64,000 nt of DNA from Sphingomonas panni (GTDB taxonomy: Bacteria; Pseudomonadota; Alphaproteobacteria; Sphingomonadales; Sphingomonadaceae): the NCBI RefSeq assembly GCF_022664435.1, contig NZ_JAKREU010000009.1:62001-126000 (forward strand). The letters run 5' to 3'. Under the pieces are notes generated by a model that saw only the letters and a program-made list of their open reading frames with translations, was not told the origin of the DNA and made no database searches. A program made the translations under genes and the position numbers. Positions 30,719-40,196 of the stretch are shown in pieces; within the stretch, counting starts at the first letter, position 1; the number at the start of each line of letters is the position of its first letter.

Positions 30719-31486
30719 TCAGGGTTGCGCCAACCCGATCACCGACAACTGCCGCCCATAATCCGCTTCGCCGCGATGCGTCGCGCGGCGGAAGCTGAAG
30801 AAGCGGTCCTCCTGCGCATAGGTGTCCTGCCCCAGCGCCTCGATCCGCCGCACGCCTGCTGCCGCCAGACGATGGACGACATAGGCCTCGAGGTCGAACC
30901 GGGCATGGCCGGGGCGGTTCTCGGCAAAGAAGCGCTCATTTTCGGGATCGGTCGAACAGAAGCGTTCGACGAAGCCCATATCGACCTCATAGCTCGCCCG
31001 CGCGATGCACGGGCCGACGGCGGCGGCGATGCGGTCGGCCCGCGCGCCGAGCTTTTCCATCTGGGCGATGGTCGCATCGGTCACGCCGGCCAGCGCGCCC
31101 TTCCACCCGGCATGGGCAGCCCCCACGACGCCGGCTTGCGCGTCGGCGAGCAGCACCGGCGCGCAATCGGCGGTCAGGATGCCGAGCAGGATGTTCGGCC
31201 GTTCCGTGACCATCGCATCCCCCTGCGGCCGTTCGCCATCGGGAAAGGCGGTGAGGACGCGCACGACCGAAGCGGAATGGACCTGATACAGCCCGCACAG
31301 CGCCGCGCCGGGTAGCACCGCGTCGACGACCCGCGCTCGATTCTCGGCGATGGCGGCGGGATCGTCGCCCGATCCCAGCCCGGTGTTCAGCCCGGCGACG
31401 ACTCCCGTCGACACCCCGCCGCGCCGCCCGAGAAAGCCATGCGCCACGCCGTCCAGCGCCTGTGCGCGCAACACCTCGACCGTCAT
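30719..31486 (-). CDS. pgeF: Purine nucleoside phosphorylase/multicopper-oxidase-like protein PgeF
   Basis: The 255-aa protein is of the YfiH/PgeF (formerly laccase-domain) family, with proposed roles in peptidoglycan precursor fidelity and in purine nucleoside cleavage. Motifs are HGFLGRRGGVSTG, VHSASVV, LLGILTADCAPVLLAD, VGAAHAGWKGALAGV, VGPCIARASYEV, and QDTYAQEDRFFSFRR; the Cys and two His of the zinc site are present. Its ATG overlaps the stop of the GNAT gene (ATGA), so it is the last gene of the lgt operon. Confidence 0.92.
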   Translation of the reverse strand: MTVEVLRAQALDGVAHGFLGRRGGVSTGVVAGLNTGLGSGDDPAAIAENRARVVDAVLPGAALCGLYQVHSASVVRVLTAFPDGERPQGDAMVTERPNILLGILTADCAPVLLADAQAGVVGAAHAGWKGALAGVTDATIAQMEKLGARADRIAAAVGPCIARASYEVDMGFVERFCSTDPENERFFAENRPGHARFDLEAYVVHRLAAAGVRRIEALGQDTYAQEDRFFSFRRATHRGEADYGRQLSVIGLAQP

Positions 31487-31992
31487 AGCGCCACCCGCAT
31501 CACGTCATCCTCGTCCCGGTGGTTGCCGACCATGAAGTCATAGGTGCCGACCCGTTCGAACCCATAGCGTTCGTAGAAGCGCCGCGCACGGTGGTTGTCG
31601 ACGAATACCGACAGGAACAGCTCGTCCGCGCCCGTCGCCCGCGCCTTGGCCAGCATATGCTCCATCAGCGTCGCGGCAAGGCCGGTGCCCTGAGCTTCCT
31701 TACGGAGATAGAATTGGCGCAGCTCGATCGGCCTGCCGGTGGGTTCGAACGGCAGCGACGGCGGGCCGAGCTTGGCATAGCCGACCGCCTCGTCACCGGC
31801 CATCGCCAGCACGACGTGATAGCGCGGGTCGGACAATTCGCCCTCCCACGCCGCGACCGTGAACTTCGCGAGGAAGGCGGCAAGGTCGTCGGGGTGATAG
31901 AGATGGCCGAAGGTGTCGGTAAACGTCTCGGTCCCGATCTTCACCAGCAGCGGCGCATCGGCGACGGTCGCGTCGCGCAGGGTCGGCGTCAT
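31483..31992 (-). CDS. GNAT-family N-acetyltransferase
   Basis: A 169-aa GCN5-related acetyltransferase: LRDATVADAPLLVKIGTETFTDTFGHLY at the start, the acetyl-CoA-binding signature around YLRKEAQGTGLAATLMEHMLAKARATG (Q/RxxGxG/A), and FLSVFVDNHRARRFYERYGFERVGTYDF near the end. The acceptor is unknown. It overlaps both neighbours by four bases in the lgt / methyltransferase / GNAT / pgeF operon, suggesting coupled translation. Confidence 0.88.
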   Translation of the reverse strand: MTPTLRDATVADAPLLVKIGTETFTDTFGHLYHPDDLAAFLAKFTVAAWEGELSDPRYHVVLAMAGDEAVGYAKLGPPSLPFEPTGRPIELRQFYLRKEAQGTGLAATLMEHMLAKARATGADELFLSVFVDNHRARRFYERYGFERVGTYDFMVGNHRDEDDVMRVAL

Positions 31993-33059
31993 GCCGCGAA
32001 CCCCGCCGGCACCGGCCAGCCGGGCGAGGTGATCGCAATCGCCTTGAACAGCGTGCCCATCTGTTCCTCCTCCACCAACCGGTCGCGATCGGCGCGCAGC
32101 GATTCGGCGCGTTCGGGCCTTCGCGTCGCAAGCGCTTCGGTCCGCGCGTCGATGCCCAGCGCCTTCAGCAACGCGCCCTGATCGACCGGGCCATAGGCGA
32201 CGGCATCCTCGGCCCGCGCCGCTTCGATCAACGTGCCGAAATCGACATGCGCGGTCAGGTCCTGCTCGCCCGGATCGTCATAGGGATTGACGAAGCCATG
32301 CCCGCGCACCGCCTGCAACGTATCGCCCAGCGCGGGGCCGGCATAGCCATAGTCGATGACGATCGCGCAGCCGCCCTGGGCGACGATCCGCTTCGCCAGT
32401 TGCCGCATGATCGCCACCGCGGCGGGGGCGGTTTCCAGCACCGATCCCACGGCCGCGTCGCGAAACTGATACGGGATGATCGGATCGAAGCCGCGCTGGC
32501 CCATCACCGGCAGGAACAACGTATCCTGACACGTGACCAGCCGCTCCCGCCAGCCGTCCGCCGTCTTCACCAGCTGTCGGATCGGCAGCGCGTCAAAGAA
32601 TTCGTTGGCGACCACCAGCAGCGCGCCGTCTTCGGGCAGACCGACGGTATCGACTGCCCATTCCGCCTGCGGCACGCGCTTCGCCTGTTCGTCGCGCAGG
32701 GTGGGGCTGGTTTCGATCAGGTGCACCGGCGGCGTGCATCCCGCCGACGCCATCGAACGCAGCGCATCGGCGGCGAGCGTGCCCCGGCCGGGACCGAACT
32801 CGACATAGCGTGCCGCCGGGCGCCCGGCCCGGTCCCAGCTGTCGGCTAGCCCCAACCCGATCAGCTCGCCGAACATCTGGCTGATTTCGGGTGCGGTGGT
32901 GAAATCGCCGTTCGCGCCCAGCGGATCGCGCGTCGCATAATAATGTGCGTTGGCGGCACCCATGAACTGGGCGAGGCTGATCGGCCCGGCCAGCGTGATC
33001 GCGCGGGCCAGCCGTTCGGGCAGCGCAGGGTCGGCGGCGGTGACGACGGGTTCGGTCAA
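31989..33059 (-). CDS. Class I SAM-dependent methyltransferase, MidA/NDUFAF7 type
   Basis: The 356-aa product matches the family whose mitochondrial member NDUFAF7 methylates a complex I subunit. Motifs are [42 protein letters not shown], the SAM-binding [29 protein letters not shown], and [21 protein letters not shown]. The start is taken as TTG 33059, which overlaps the lgt stop (TTGA) and has GGAGAG six bases upstream; an ATG at 33161 would lie inside lgt. Cytosolic. The bacterial substrate is not established. Confidence 0.9.
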   Translation of the reverse strand: MTEPVVTAADPALPERLARAITLAGPISLAQFMGAANAHYYATRDPLGANGDFTTAPEISQMFGELIGLGLADSWDRAGRPAARYVEFGPGRGTLAADALRSMASAGCTPPVHLIETSPTLRDEQAKRVPQAEWAVDTVGLPEDGALLVVANEFFDALPIRQLVKTADGWRERLVTCQDTLFLPVMGQRGFDPIIPYQFRDAAVGSVLETAPAAVAIMRQLAKRIVAQGGCAIVIDYGYAGPALGDTLQAVRGHGFVNPYDDPGEQDLTAHVDFGTLIEAARAEDAVAYGPVDQGALLKALGIDARTEALATRRPERAESLRADRDRLVEEEQMGTLFKAIAITSPGWPVPAGFAA

Positions 33060-33955
33060 GCCACGCTCTCCGACCCCGCGATCGGTTCGACGCGCACCCG
33101 GCGGCGCTTCGACGTGACCATCAGGTAGATGCCGATCGCGATCATCGGCAGGGTCAGCCACTGGCCCATGTGCAGGCCGGTCGCCTGGGCGAATTCGACC
33201 AGCTGCGCGTCCGGCTCGCGCCAGAATTCGATGATGAAGCGCGCGACGCCGAACCCGGCCATGCCGGTGCCGAGCAGGAAGCCGGGCTTGTACCGCGCAT
33301 CGGTGCGCCAGAAGAGGAAGGACAGGATCAGGAACAGGATCAGCCCTTCGCCCAGTCCTTCATAAAGCTGGCTGGGGTGGCGTGCCGGGTCGAGTCCGCC
33401 GGGCACGGTGCGCGGGAACACGATCGCCCAGGGTGCGTCGCTCGGCTTGCCCCACAATTCGCCGTTCACGAAATTGGCGATACGGCCGAGGAACTGGCCG
33501 ATCGGCGCGACGCAGGTAACGTAATCGGCGACGCGCAGGGGGCGCAGGCCATGTTTGCGCGACAGCCACCAGATGCCGAGGATCAGCCCGACCATGCCGC
33601 CATGGAACGACATGCCGCCATCCCACAGCCGCAGGATCTTGATCGGGTTGGCGAACATTTCGGGCGCATAGAAGATCGCATAGCCCAGCCGCCCGCCAAG
33701 GATGATGCCGAGCGTCGCGTAGAAAACGAAGTCGTCGGCGTGACGCCGCGCCATCGGCGCGCCCGGCTGGTCGAGCAGCTTGAGCAGATACCACCATCCG
33801 GCGAGGATGCCGGTGATATAGGCCAGCGAATACCATTTCAGCTGGAAGAAGCCGAGGTCGAGCGCGACCGGACTAAGCCCCAGATCGACATAGCGGATAT
33901 GGCCGGCGGCCATGCCGACTTCGCCGGTGGCGGCGGCGAGGGTGGATAGGATCAA
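33056..33955 (-). CDS. lgt: Prolipoprotein diacylglyceryl transferase
   Basis: Lgt moves diacylglyceryl from phosphatidylglycerol to the lipobox Cys of prelipoproteins. The inner-membrane product of 299 aa has several membrane segments and the family signature around [21 protein letters not shown], with [13 protein letters not shown] and [18 protein letters not shown]. The start TTG 33955 is chosen because GGAG lies nine bases before it and the length then fits the family; an open frame runs to 34102 but adds a Pro-rich tail without homology. It heads an operon of four overlapping genes. Confidence 0.93.
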   Translation of the reverse strand: MILSTLAAATGEVGMAAGHIRYVDLGLSPVALDLGFFQLKWYSLAYITGILAGWWYLLKLLDQPGAPMARRHADDFVFYATLGIILGGRLGYAIFYAPEMFANPIKILRLWDGGMSFHGGMVGLILGIWWLSRKHGLRPLRVADYVTCVAPIGQFLGRIANFVNGELWGKPSDAPWAIVFPRTVPGGLDPARHPSQLYEGLGEGLILFLILSFLFWRTDARYKPGFLLGTGMAGFGVARFIIEFWREPDAQLVEFAQATGLHMGQWLTLPMIAIGIYLMVTSKRRRVRVEPIAGSESVA

Positions 33956-34250
33956 GGGAATAGGCTCCGGCTGTGGTGCCGGGCGTAATATCGGGGTTGG
34001 CGGGTGAGGGGAACCACCGACCGTCATTCGGGAACCCGGGGTGGGCGGACCGGCACATGGGGGGAAGCGCCTTGGTCCGCCCGGATTGAAGCGCGAACGC
34101 ATCGGGTGGCTCTACCCCTGCAGACGCCGTGCCAGTTCAATGCTCTTGCGGTTTTCCGGCATCGGACTGGTTAACGTCGCGCACACCAACGGGGCGGGTG
34201 TAAACATTCCCGACAGCATGGCGGGGCGCAAAGATTACGCTTGTAAACGA
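33956..34250. other. Gene-free interval between lgt and the blaI-like gene
   Basis: This divergent intergenic stretch carries no repeat cassette. The minus strand contains a short reading frame (34207 to 34112, 31 codons, ending PENRKSIELARRLQG), listed among rejected items. Otherwise I see only the likely promoters of the two flanking operons. Confidence 0.4.
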
Positions 34251-34272
34251 AATGACCACGGGTGTAGTCATT
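34251..34272. promoter_or_regulatory. Candidate BlaI-type operator
   Basis: A 9-bp inverted repeat, AATGACCAC and GTAGTCATT (8 of 9 pairs), surrounds GGGT. It resembles BlaI sites of the GACTAC-N-GTAGTC type. It ends four bases before the regulator's ATG and overlaps the only plausible promoter (TTGTAA, 16 bp, TGTAGT), as expected for autorepression. Confidence 0.5.
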
Positions 34273-34276
34273 GCTC

Positions 34277-34645
34277 ATGGCCGAACGAATCAGCGATGCC
34301 GAGCACGCCGTGATGGAAGTGCTCTGGGACAGGAACCCGCTCACCGCGCAGGAGGTGGTCGAACGCGTCGCCCCGGCGCGGGGCTGGACCGCGAACACCG
34401 TCAAGACCCTGCTCGGCCGGCTGCTGGCCAAGGACGTGGTCGGCGCGGAGGAGGACGGGCGGCGCTATCGCTATCGCCCGCTGGTCGCGCGCGAGGAATA
34501 TGTCGCGGGTGAGTCGCAGCGGTTCATCGACAAGCTGTTCGGCGGCAGCCTGACGCCGCTGGTCGCGCATCTGGCCGAACGCGACCAGCTGAGCGCGAAG
34601 GAAATCGACGAGATCGAGGCTCTGTTGAAGGCGCTGAAACAATGA
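34277..34645 (+). CDS. BlaI/MecI-family transcriptional repressor
   Basis: The 122-aa winged-helix protein reads ISDAEHAVMEVLWDRNPLTAQEVVERV, then the recognition region GWTANTVKTLLGRLLAKDVVGAEEDGRRYRYRPLV, and a C-terminal dimerisation helix. Family members repress beta-lactamase or other envelope genes until cleaved after signalling by a BlaR1-type protease. No ribosome site precedes ATG 34277; the transcript may be leaderless. The stop overlaps the next start (ATGA). No beta-lactamase gene of class A or D is near. Confidence 0.9.
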   Translation: MAERISDAEHAVMEVLWDRNPLTAQEVVERVAPARGWTANTVKTLLGRLLAKDVVGAEEDGRRYRYRPLVAREEYVAGESQRFIDKLFGGSLTPLVAHLAERDQLSAKEIDEIEALLKALKQ

Positions 34646-36324
34646 TCGGATGGGCGGTGGAGACGATCGCGGCGACCACGCTGCTGATGCTGCTGGTGCT
34701 GATGTTGCGCGGCCCCGTCGCGCGACGCTTCGGTCCGCAGGCGGCCTATGCGCTCTGGGCGCTGCCGGCGCTGCGCATGATCCTCCCGCCCATCCCCGAA
34801 AGCTGGCGTCCGGTGGAGTTCCACCCGATCGGCGCGGCGACCGAACCCGGCATCATCATGCTGGGCGTGCCGGTCGCCGAGGTGCCCGCCCTGCCACAGG
34901 GTTGGGGCATGGCCGACGTGCCGCTGATCGTCGTCGCGTTGTGGCTGCTGGGCGCGGTCGCGTTCGTCGCGTGGCATATCGTGCAGCATCAGCGTTTCTG
35001 CGCGAAGGTGCTGGCATCGGGCCGGGCCAGGGGCGTGGCGGGCGGCCATGTCCGCATGATCGAGACGCGCCATGCCGCCGGGCCGCTCGCCTTCGGGGTG
35101 ATCCATCGCTACGTCGCGATGCCGGTCGATTTCCGCGAACGCTATGACGAGCGGGAACAGGCGTTGGCGCTGGCGCACGAGCTGGGCCACCATGCGCGCG
35201 GCGACCTGCTGGCGAACTGGGTCGCGCTGGTCGTGCTGGGCTGCCACTGGTTCAATCCGGTCGCGTGGCGGGCCTTCCGCGCATTTCGCGCGGACCAGGA
35301 AATGGCGTGCGACGCGATGGTGCTGGCCCGCGCCACGCCGGGCGTCCGTCACGCCTATGCCACCGCCATCGTCAAGTCCGCGCATGGCCAGGGGCTGTCC
35401 GCCGCCTGCCATCTGCACAGTGTCAACGAACTGAAAGGGAGACTCATCATGTTGTCGAAGCACCGGGTGATGTCGCCCGCCACCCGCCGCGTTGCCGGCG
35501 GTGCGACGCTGGCGCTGGCCATCGTCGGTCTGGGAATGACCGCGTCGGGGACGAAGGCGGCGGAGACGATCCGTTCGAAGGTCGAAACCGCGACCGGCGT
35601 CGACATCGCCCAAGTCGAGGCGCAGGCCGCCGACGTCCTCGCTCCCGTAGCGGCGATCGTCCCGGCGCAGGCGGCGACGCTGCCGGTGATCGCGGCCGAG
35701 CCGGCACCCGAGACACAGCCGACGGTGCCAGCCACCGTGGCTACCCCGAAAATCATCGTCGTTCCCGCCGCATCGGGCCTGAGCGCGCAGTCGAAGCCCT
35801 CCGCAGCCGGTGCCAAGCCCCGTCAGTTCACGATGCGCAGCGACGATGGCGTGCGCAAGATCGTCGTCCAGCGTTTCGACGCCAACGGCAAGCTGCTGGG
35901 CCAGACGGTCAACGACATTCCTGAAATCCAGGTCAAAACTGCCGATTGCGGCCCCGGCAACCCCCAGCAGACCAGCATCACCCGCACCGAAGGCGGCAAG
36001 CAGGTCACCGTCATCTGTTCGGACCGCATCCGCATCATCACCCGCGACGCCGAATTCCGTGCCGGACAGGGCGTGAAGATGGCGGAGCTGGCCATGGCCC
36101 GCGCCATGCAGGGCGAGGCTCGCGCTGCGCAGGGCCAGGCACAGGCCATGCAGGGTGCCGCCTATGCCCGGCAGGGATTGCAGGCGGCGCTGGCCGGACT
36201 GCGTTCCGCCCGGGCGTCGATCGTCGCGAACGGCGACATGCCGGCGGGTGCGCGGACCAGCGCGCTGCAGGGCATCGACGACAGCATCCGCGAAGTGCAG
36301 GCCGAACTCTCCGCAAAGCAATAA
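34642..36324 (+). CDS. BlaR1-like M56 membrane metallopeptidase
   Basis: This 560-aa partner of the BlaI-like repressor has membrane segments near the N-terminus and around residues 90-115 and the M56 zinc motif HELGHH beginning at His179, with NPVAWRAFRAFRADQEMACDAMVLAR after it. A further membrane segment (about 283-300) precedes a long periplasmic part. That part is not a penicillin-binding domain: it has a low-complexity Ala/Pro linker, about 90 residues with four Cys (TADCGPGNPQQ, VTVICSDR), and a Met/Ala/Gln-rich segment (EARAAQGQAQAMQG). Its stimulus is therefore probably not a bound beta-lactam. Confidence 0.85.
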   Translation: MIGWAVETIAATTLLMLLVLMLRGPVARRFGPQAAYALWALPALRMILPPIPESWRPVEFHPIGAATEPGIIMLGVPVAEVPALPQGWGMADVPLIVVALWLLGAVAFVAWHIVQHQRFCAKVLASGRARGVAGGHVRMIETRHAAGPLAFGVIHRYVAMPVDFRERYDEREQALALAHELGHHARGDLLANWVALVVLGCHWFNPVAWRAFRAFRADQEMACDAMVLARATPGVRHAYATAIVKSAHGQGLSAACHLHSVNELKGRLIMLSKHRVMSPATRRVAGGATLALAIVGLGMTASGTKAAETIRSKVETATGVDIAQVEAQAADVLAPVAAIVPAQAATLPVIAAEPAPETQPTVPATVATPKIIVVPAASGLSAQSKPSAAGAKPRQFTMRSDDGVRKIVVQRFDANGKLLGQTVNDIPEIQVKTADCGPGNPQQTSITRTEGGKQVTVICSDRIRIITRDAEFRAGQGVKMAELAMARAMQGEARAAQGQAQAMQGAAYARQGLQAALAGLRSARASIVANGDMPAGARTSALQGIDDSIREVQAELSAKQ

Positions 36325-36331
36325 TCCGGGT

Positions 36332-36361
36332 TCGCGGACGTTCTGCCCCGTTCGTCCGCGA
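36332..36361 (+). terminator. Hairpin after the blaR1-like gene
   Basis: TCGCGGACG and CGTCCGCGA form a perfect 9-bp stem with a 12-base loop eight bases after the stop codon. A second GC-rich dyad (GGCCGG/CCGGCC) follows. No T run is present, so termination is only probable. Confidence 0.45.
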
Positions 36362-36447
36362 CAGGGCCGGTCGGCACCATGCCGGCCGGCCCATCGTCTT
36401 GCCCATCTGCTTGCATCGCGCCCGCCCGACCGCCATCTGATACGGTA

Positions 36448-37305
36448 ATGGCTGAATATCCCCCCGGCATCGCCCAGCCGCTCGAACCGCTGGTGACCCG
36501 CGTGCTGGCGCGCAACGCATCGCCCTATACCCATAGCGGCACGCAGAGCTTCGTCGTCGGCGGCACCGGCGCAGTCGCGATCATCGATCCGGGGCCGGTC
36601 GACGATGTGCATCTCGACGCGCTGCTGGACGTGGTCGGCGACCGGCAGGTCGCGGCGATCCTGTGTACCCATACCCACCGCGATCACAGTCCGGCGGCGC
36701 GCCCGCTGGCGGAGCGGACCGGCGCACCGATCATCGGCTGCGCCGCGCTGACGATGGACGATGCCGGCCCGCGCGCCGATGCCGCATTCGATGTCGACTA
36801 TCGTCCCGACCGGGTGCTGGGCGATGGCGAGGTGTTGGCGGGCGATGGCTGGACGCTGGTCGCGGTCGCGACGCCGGGCCATACCTCGAACCACCTCGCC
36901 TTCGCCCTGCCGGAAACGGGCGCGTTGTTCAGCGGCGATCATGTCATGGGCTGGTCGACGACGATCGTCTCGCCGCCCGATGGCGACATGGGCGATTACA
37001 TGGCCAGCCTCGACAAGCTGCTGGGGCGTGAGGACCGGGTCTATTACCCCGCGCATGGCGATCAGGTCGACAATCCCCGCCGGCTGGTGCGCGGGATGCT
37101 GGGCCATCGCAAGCAGCGCGAGGGACAGATCGCCCGCGCCATCGAACGCGGCACCCATGACGTGCCGACGATGGTCGCCGGCATGTATGTCGGGCTGCAT
37201 CCGAAACTGCTGGGCGCGGCGGAGCGGTCGGTGCTGGCGCATCTGATCGACATGGAACGGCGCGGGATGGTGCGACGGGAGGGCGCGACATGGCATCGCA
37301 TGTAA
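36448..37305 (+). CDS. MBL-fold metallo-hydrolase (LACTB2-like)
   Basis: The 285-aa cytosolic protein has the metallo-beta-lactamase signature THTHRDHS (residues 74-81), the later metal ligands in TPGHTSNHLAFAL and FSGDHVMGW, and YYPAHGDQV, followed by a C-terminal winged-helix-like tail (RGMLGHRKQREGQI). Architecture matches LACTB2-type hydrolases, some of which are endoribonucleases; it is not a resistance enzyme by this pattern. It overlaps the next gene by 16 bases. The start at 36448 lacks a clear ribosome site. Confidence 0.87.
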   Translation: MAEYPPGIAQPLEPLVTRVLARNASPYTHSGTQSFVVGGTGAVAIIDPGPVDDVHLDALLDVVGDRQVAAILCTHTHRDHSPAARPLAERTGAPIIGCAALTMDDAGPRADAAFDVDYRPDRVLGDGEVLAGDGWTLVAVATPGHTSNHLAFALPETGALFSGDHVMGWSTTIVSPPDGDMGDYMASLDKLLGREDRVYYPAHGDQVDNPRRLVRGMLGHRKQREGQIARAIERGTHDVPTMVAGMYVGLHPKLLGAAERSVLAHLIDMERRGMVRREGATWHRM

Positions 37306-38006
37306 GGCCGCAGGCAGTCCGGCTGGCGGTGGCGGTCGTCGTCCTGCTGGCGCTGGGCGTCGGCGGCTGGATCGGGTGGCAGCGCTATCAGGAACGCTAC
37401 ACCGTCACCACCGAGCCGGACAGCGGACAGGCGGTCACCCGGATCATCACCGCGCGGCTGTCGGGGGCGAGTGCGCTCAAGGTCGCGTCGCTCAGCGGCA
37501 CGTTGCAGGCCACGGCCAGCGACGTGCGCGGCTTTGGCTGGCTGCGCAGCGATCAGGTGGTCAAGATGCCCTATACGGTCGATTATTTCGTCGATCTGGG
37601 CGGGATCGGCGAGGGGCAGTTGAGCTGGTCGGCCGATACGCGGACGCTGGTGGTCGACGCGCCCGACGTGACGGTTGCGAAGCCGAACATCGACGAGGCG
37701 GGGCGGACGCTCAGCGAAACCCACGGGATGATCGTCACCCGCGACGCCGCCGCCGCGCTGGCGCAGCGTGTGTCGGCGGTGGCGCAGGGCCGTGCCGAGC
37801 GCGAGGCGCGCAGTCCCGAACGGCTGGCACAGGCGCGCGAACTGGCGCGGGCCAGTCTCGCCCGCGTGCTGGCCGCCCCGCTCGCGGCGGCGGGTGAGGG
37901 CGATGTGCGGGTCGTCGTGACCTTCCCGGCGGAGCGCGGCGTGCGCAATGCCGAACGCTGGGACGTATCCGCGCGGCCGGCCGACGTGTTGGGCAATCGG
38001 CGGTGA
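37290..38006 (+). CDS. DUF4230-domain membrane-anchored protein
   Basis: The 238-aa protein has one N-terminal membrane segment (residues 10-28) and a domain resembling DUF4230: RIITARLSGASALKVASLSGTLQATASDVRGFGWLRSDQVVKMPYTVDYFVDLGGI, then a predicted helical region (AQGRAEREARSPERLAQARELARASLARVL) and a final strand. DUF4230 proteins have no assigned function. It overlaps the MBL gene by 16 bases, so the two are probably co-expressed. Confidence 0.75.
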   Translation: MASHVRPQAVRLAVAVVVLLALGVGGWIGWQRYQERYTVTTEPDSGQAVTRIITARLSGASALKVASLSGTLQATASDVRGFGWLRSDQVVKMPYTVDYFVDLGGIGEGQLSWSADTRTLVVDAPDVTVAKPNIDEAGRTLSETHGMIVTRDAAAALAQRVSAVAQGRAEREARSPERLAQARELARASLARVLAAPLAAAGEGDVRVVVTFPAERGVRNAERWDVSARPADVLGNRR

Positions 38007-38092
38007 TTTGCGGCCCTTTGTGCAACGGAGGGGCGGATGTCCCGCTTGCGGTGCGGTCGGGACCGACCTAGGGGCAGGGCCACAGGGAGACG

Positions 38093-39091
38093 ATGATGAA
38101 CGCGCGCACCGAATTGCCCACCGGCACCGACCTGCTGGCCGAAATCGACCGGCTGCGCCGTGAGCGCAACGCCGTCATCCTCGGCCATTATTACCAGAAG
38201 CCCGAGATTCAGGACCTGGCGGACTTCGTCGGCGACAGTCTCGACCTCAGCCGCAAGGCGGCGGCGACCGATGCCGATGTCATCGCCTTCTGCGGCGTGC
38301 GCTTCATGGCGGAAACGGCGAAAATCCTGTCGCCCGACAAGACGGTGATCCTGCCCGACATGGATGCCGGCTGTTCGCTGGAGGATAGCTGTCCGCCCGA
38401 ACAGTTCGCCGCCTTCCGTGCGCAGCATCCCGACCACATCGCGCTGACCTATATCAACTGCTCGACCGAGGTGAAGGCGCTCAGCGACATCATCGTCACC
38501 TCGTCCTCGGCGGAAAAGATCCTGGCGCAGCTGCCCGCCGACCAGAAGGTGATCTTCGGTCCCGACCGCAATCTCGGCGGCTATCTGATGCGCAAGACCG
38601 GGCGTGACATGCTGTTGTGGCCGGGCGTCTGCATCGTCCACGAAGCGTTCAGCGAAACGGAACTGCTCAAGCTGAAGGCGCAGCACCCCGGCGCCCCGGT
38701 CGCGGCGCATCCCGAATGCCCGGCGATCATCCTCGACCATGCCGATTATGTCGGGTCGACCAGCGGCATCCTCGATTATGCCAAGGCGATGGCCGGCGAC
38801 ACGCTGATCGTCGCGACCGAACCGCATATCATCCACCAGATGGAAAAGGCGGTGCCGGAAAAGACGTTCATCGGCGCACCGGGCGCGGACGGCAACTGCA
38901 ACTGCAATATCTGCCCGTATATGGCGCTCAACACGCTGGAAAAGCTTTATATCGCGCTGCGCGACCTGTCGCCGCGGATCGAGATCGAGGAAGGGCTGCG
39001 CGTCAAGGCGAAGGTATCGCTCGACCGGATGCTGGCGATGGCGAGCGGCACGGTCGGGCTGGGCGATCTGGGGCCGCTGCGCGTAAGCTGA
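38093..39091 (+). CDS. nadA: Quinolinate synthase
   Basis: NadA condenses iminoaspartate with dihydroxyacetone phosphate to quinolinate in NAD synthesis, using a 4Fe-4S cluster. The 332-aa product shows [75 protein letters not shown] and [19 protein letters not shown], which include the cluster Cys residues. AGGGAG precedes tandem ATGs at 38093 and 38096. nadB and nadC, often adjacent, are not here. Confidence 0.95.
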   Translation: MMNARTELPTGTDLLAEIDRLRRERNAVILGHYYQKPEIQDLADFVGDSLDLSRKAAATDADVIAFCGVRFMAETAKILSPDKTVILPDMDAGCSLEDSCPPEQFAAFRAQHPDHIALTYINCSTEVKALSDIIVTSSSAEKILAQLPADQKVIFGPDRNLGGYLMRKTGRDMLLWPGVCIVHEAFSETELLKLKAQHPGAPVAAHPECPAIILDHADYVGSTSGILDYAKAMAGDTLIVATEPHIIHQMEKAVPEKTFIGAPGADGNCNCNICPYMALNTLEKLYIALRDLSPRIEIEEGLRVKAKVSLDRMLAMASGTVGLGDLGPLRVS

Positions 39092-39103
39092 CCCATAGCC
39101 GCA

Positions 39104-39142
39104 CGTCACCCCGGCCTTGCGCCGGGGTCCCGCTTCTTCTTC
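39104..39142. repeat. Single repeat arm, family C
   Basis: CGTCACCCCGGCCTTGCGCC followed by GGGGTCCCGCTTCTTCTTC matches one arm of the inverted repeat at 1506. No opposed partner is seen, so this is a half cassette between convergent genes. Confidence 0.7.
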
Positions 39143-39160
39143 TACGATGCGCGGTCTGCC

Positions 39161-39955
39161 TTACCGCCCCAGCCAGTGCCGCACGCCACCGCGCGACAGC
39201 CCGGTGAGCGTCCCGACGACCACCAGCAATGCCGCGGCGAGGACGGCCAGCGCCACCAGCGTCGCGGCCTGTCCGCCCGCCGCCCAGATCGCCGCCAGCG
39301 CCCACAGGAACACCAGCGCATAGGGCGGACAGCCGCGCGTCGCGATCAGCGCCGCCGCGGCGATTGCGCCGGCAACGACCAGCAACAGCGCCGAAACCAG
39401 CGGCGCGGACGCTCCGGCATCGATCCCGTGGAAGCGCAGCGACGCGGCGATGTTGACGATCGACGCGACCGTCAGCCAGCTGGCGAGCGCGGTCAGCGGC
39501 AGCGCGGCGGACCAGCGCTCTCCGGCGGAAAAGCCGTGCGGCCAGCCGGCAAAGGTCCTGAGCGTCGCGAGCAGGCAGGCGAGCGTGAACAGGATGATGA
39601 TCGCCGAGGGAAAGCTCAGCCCGAACAGCTGCGTATAGGCGGCCCAGAGCGCATTGCCGAGAAACGCGCCCGAGGCGGGCATCCGCAGCCGTGCGAGCAG
39701 CGGATTGCCGCGTTGCTTCGGCAGTGCCTGATACACCGCAAAGACCAGCGTGCCGGTATAGAGCGCGCCCCAGATCGCGAATGCCCAGCCGGCCGGCGTC
39801 ACCAACGTGCGCACCATGTTCGACTGTTCGCCGATGCTGCGCCCGATGCCGATGGCCGGCAGGAGCGGGGTCAGCAGCTGCGATACGGTGCAGAGGATCG
39901 GGATGGCGCGGGCGAGCGGCGACGCATCGCTGGTTCTGAGGGCACGGGTCGGCAT
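39161..39955 (-). CDS. Multi-pass membrane protein, TspO-like N-terminal part
   Basis: The 264-aa protein is almost wholly hydrophobic with about seven membrane segments. VTPAGWAFAIWGALYTGTLVFAVYQAL resembles the TspO/tryptophan-rich sensory family, but the protein is longer than TspO (about 160 aa) and lacks most of its Trp residues. It may be a distant relative or an unrelated transporter. It is monocistronic; AGGG lies very close to the ATG, so the start is tentative. Confidence 0.6.
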   Translation of the reverse strand: MPTRALRTSDASPLARAIPILCTVSQLLTPLLPAIGIGRSIGEQSNMVRTLVTPAGWAFAIWGALYTGTLVFAVYQALPKQRGNPLLARLRMPASGAFLGNALWAAYTQLFGLSFPSAIIILFTLACLLATLRTFAGWPHGFSAGERWSAALPLTALASWLTVASIVNIAASLRFHGIDAGASAPLVSALLLVVAGAIAAAALIATRGCPPYALVFLWALAAIWAAGGQAATLVALAVLAAALLVVVGTLTGLSRGGVRHWLGR

Positions 39956-40045
39956 GTCCCTGCAAACTCGTTACGCGGCGTTCGGTTGCCGGAGACGGAA
40001 ACCGTTCGATCCGGGCTTTCGGAGCCGGGACGCTTGCCCCCTTGC

Positions 40046-40196
40046 CGTATCCCCGCGCAGGCAGGGATTCAGGGTTGCAGGCGCCAACCGCTCCCCAAAT
40101 CCGTCATTCCCGCGCAGGCGGGAATCCATAGACACTGCCGGTTCGGCTGGAGTCGCAACGTCGGCGTCTATGGACTCCCGCCTTCGCGGGAGTGAC
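40046..40196. repeat. Repeat cassettes upstream of the tandem tract
   Basis: A single arm (GTATCCCCGCGCAGGCAGGG, 40046) precedes a complete family A cassette (40102-40196) with arms CGTCATTCCCGCGCAGGCGG and CTTCGCGGGAGTGACG. The cassette's last base abuts the hexanucleotide tract. Confidence 0.8.

Noticed and set aside
34112..34207. A minus-strand reading frame of 31 codons ending PENRKSIELARRLQG between lgt and the blaI-like gene.
   Set aside because: The composition looks protein-like, but there is no usable ribosome site before either ATG and no family is recognised, so it is not called as a gene.
34277..37305. BlaI/BlaR1-like pair plus MBL-fold gene read as a beta-lactam resistance cassette.
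   Set aside because: The MBL protein has the LACTB2-type layout, not that of a secreted beta-lactamase (no signal peptide), and the M56 protein lacks a penicillin-binding domain.
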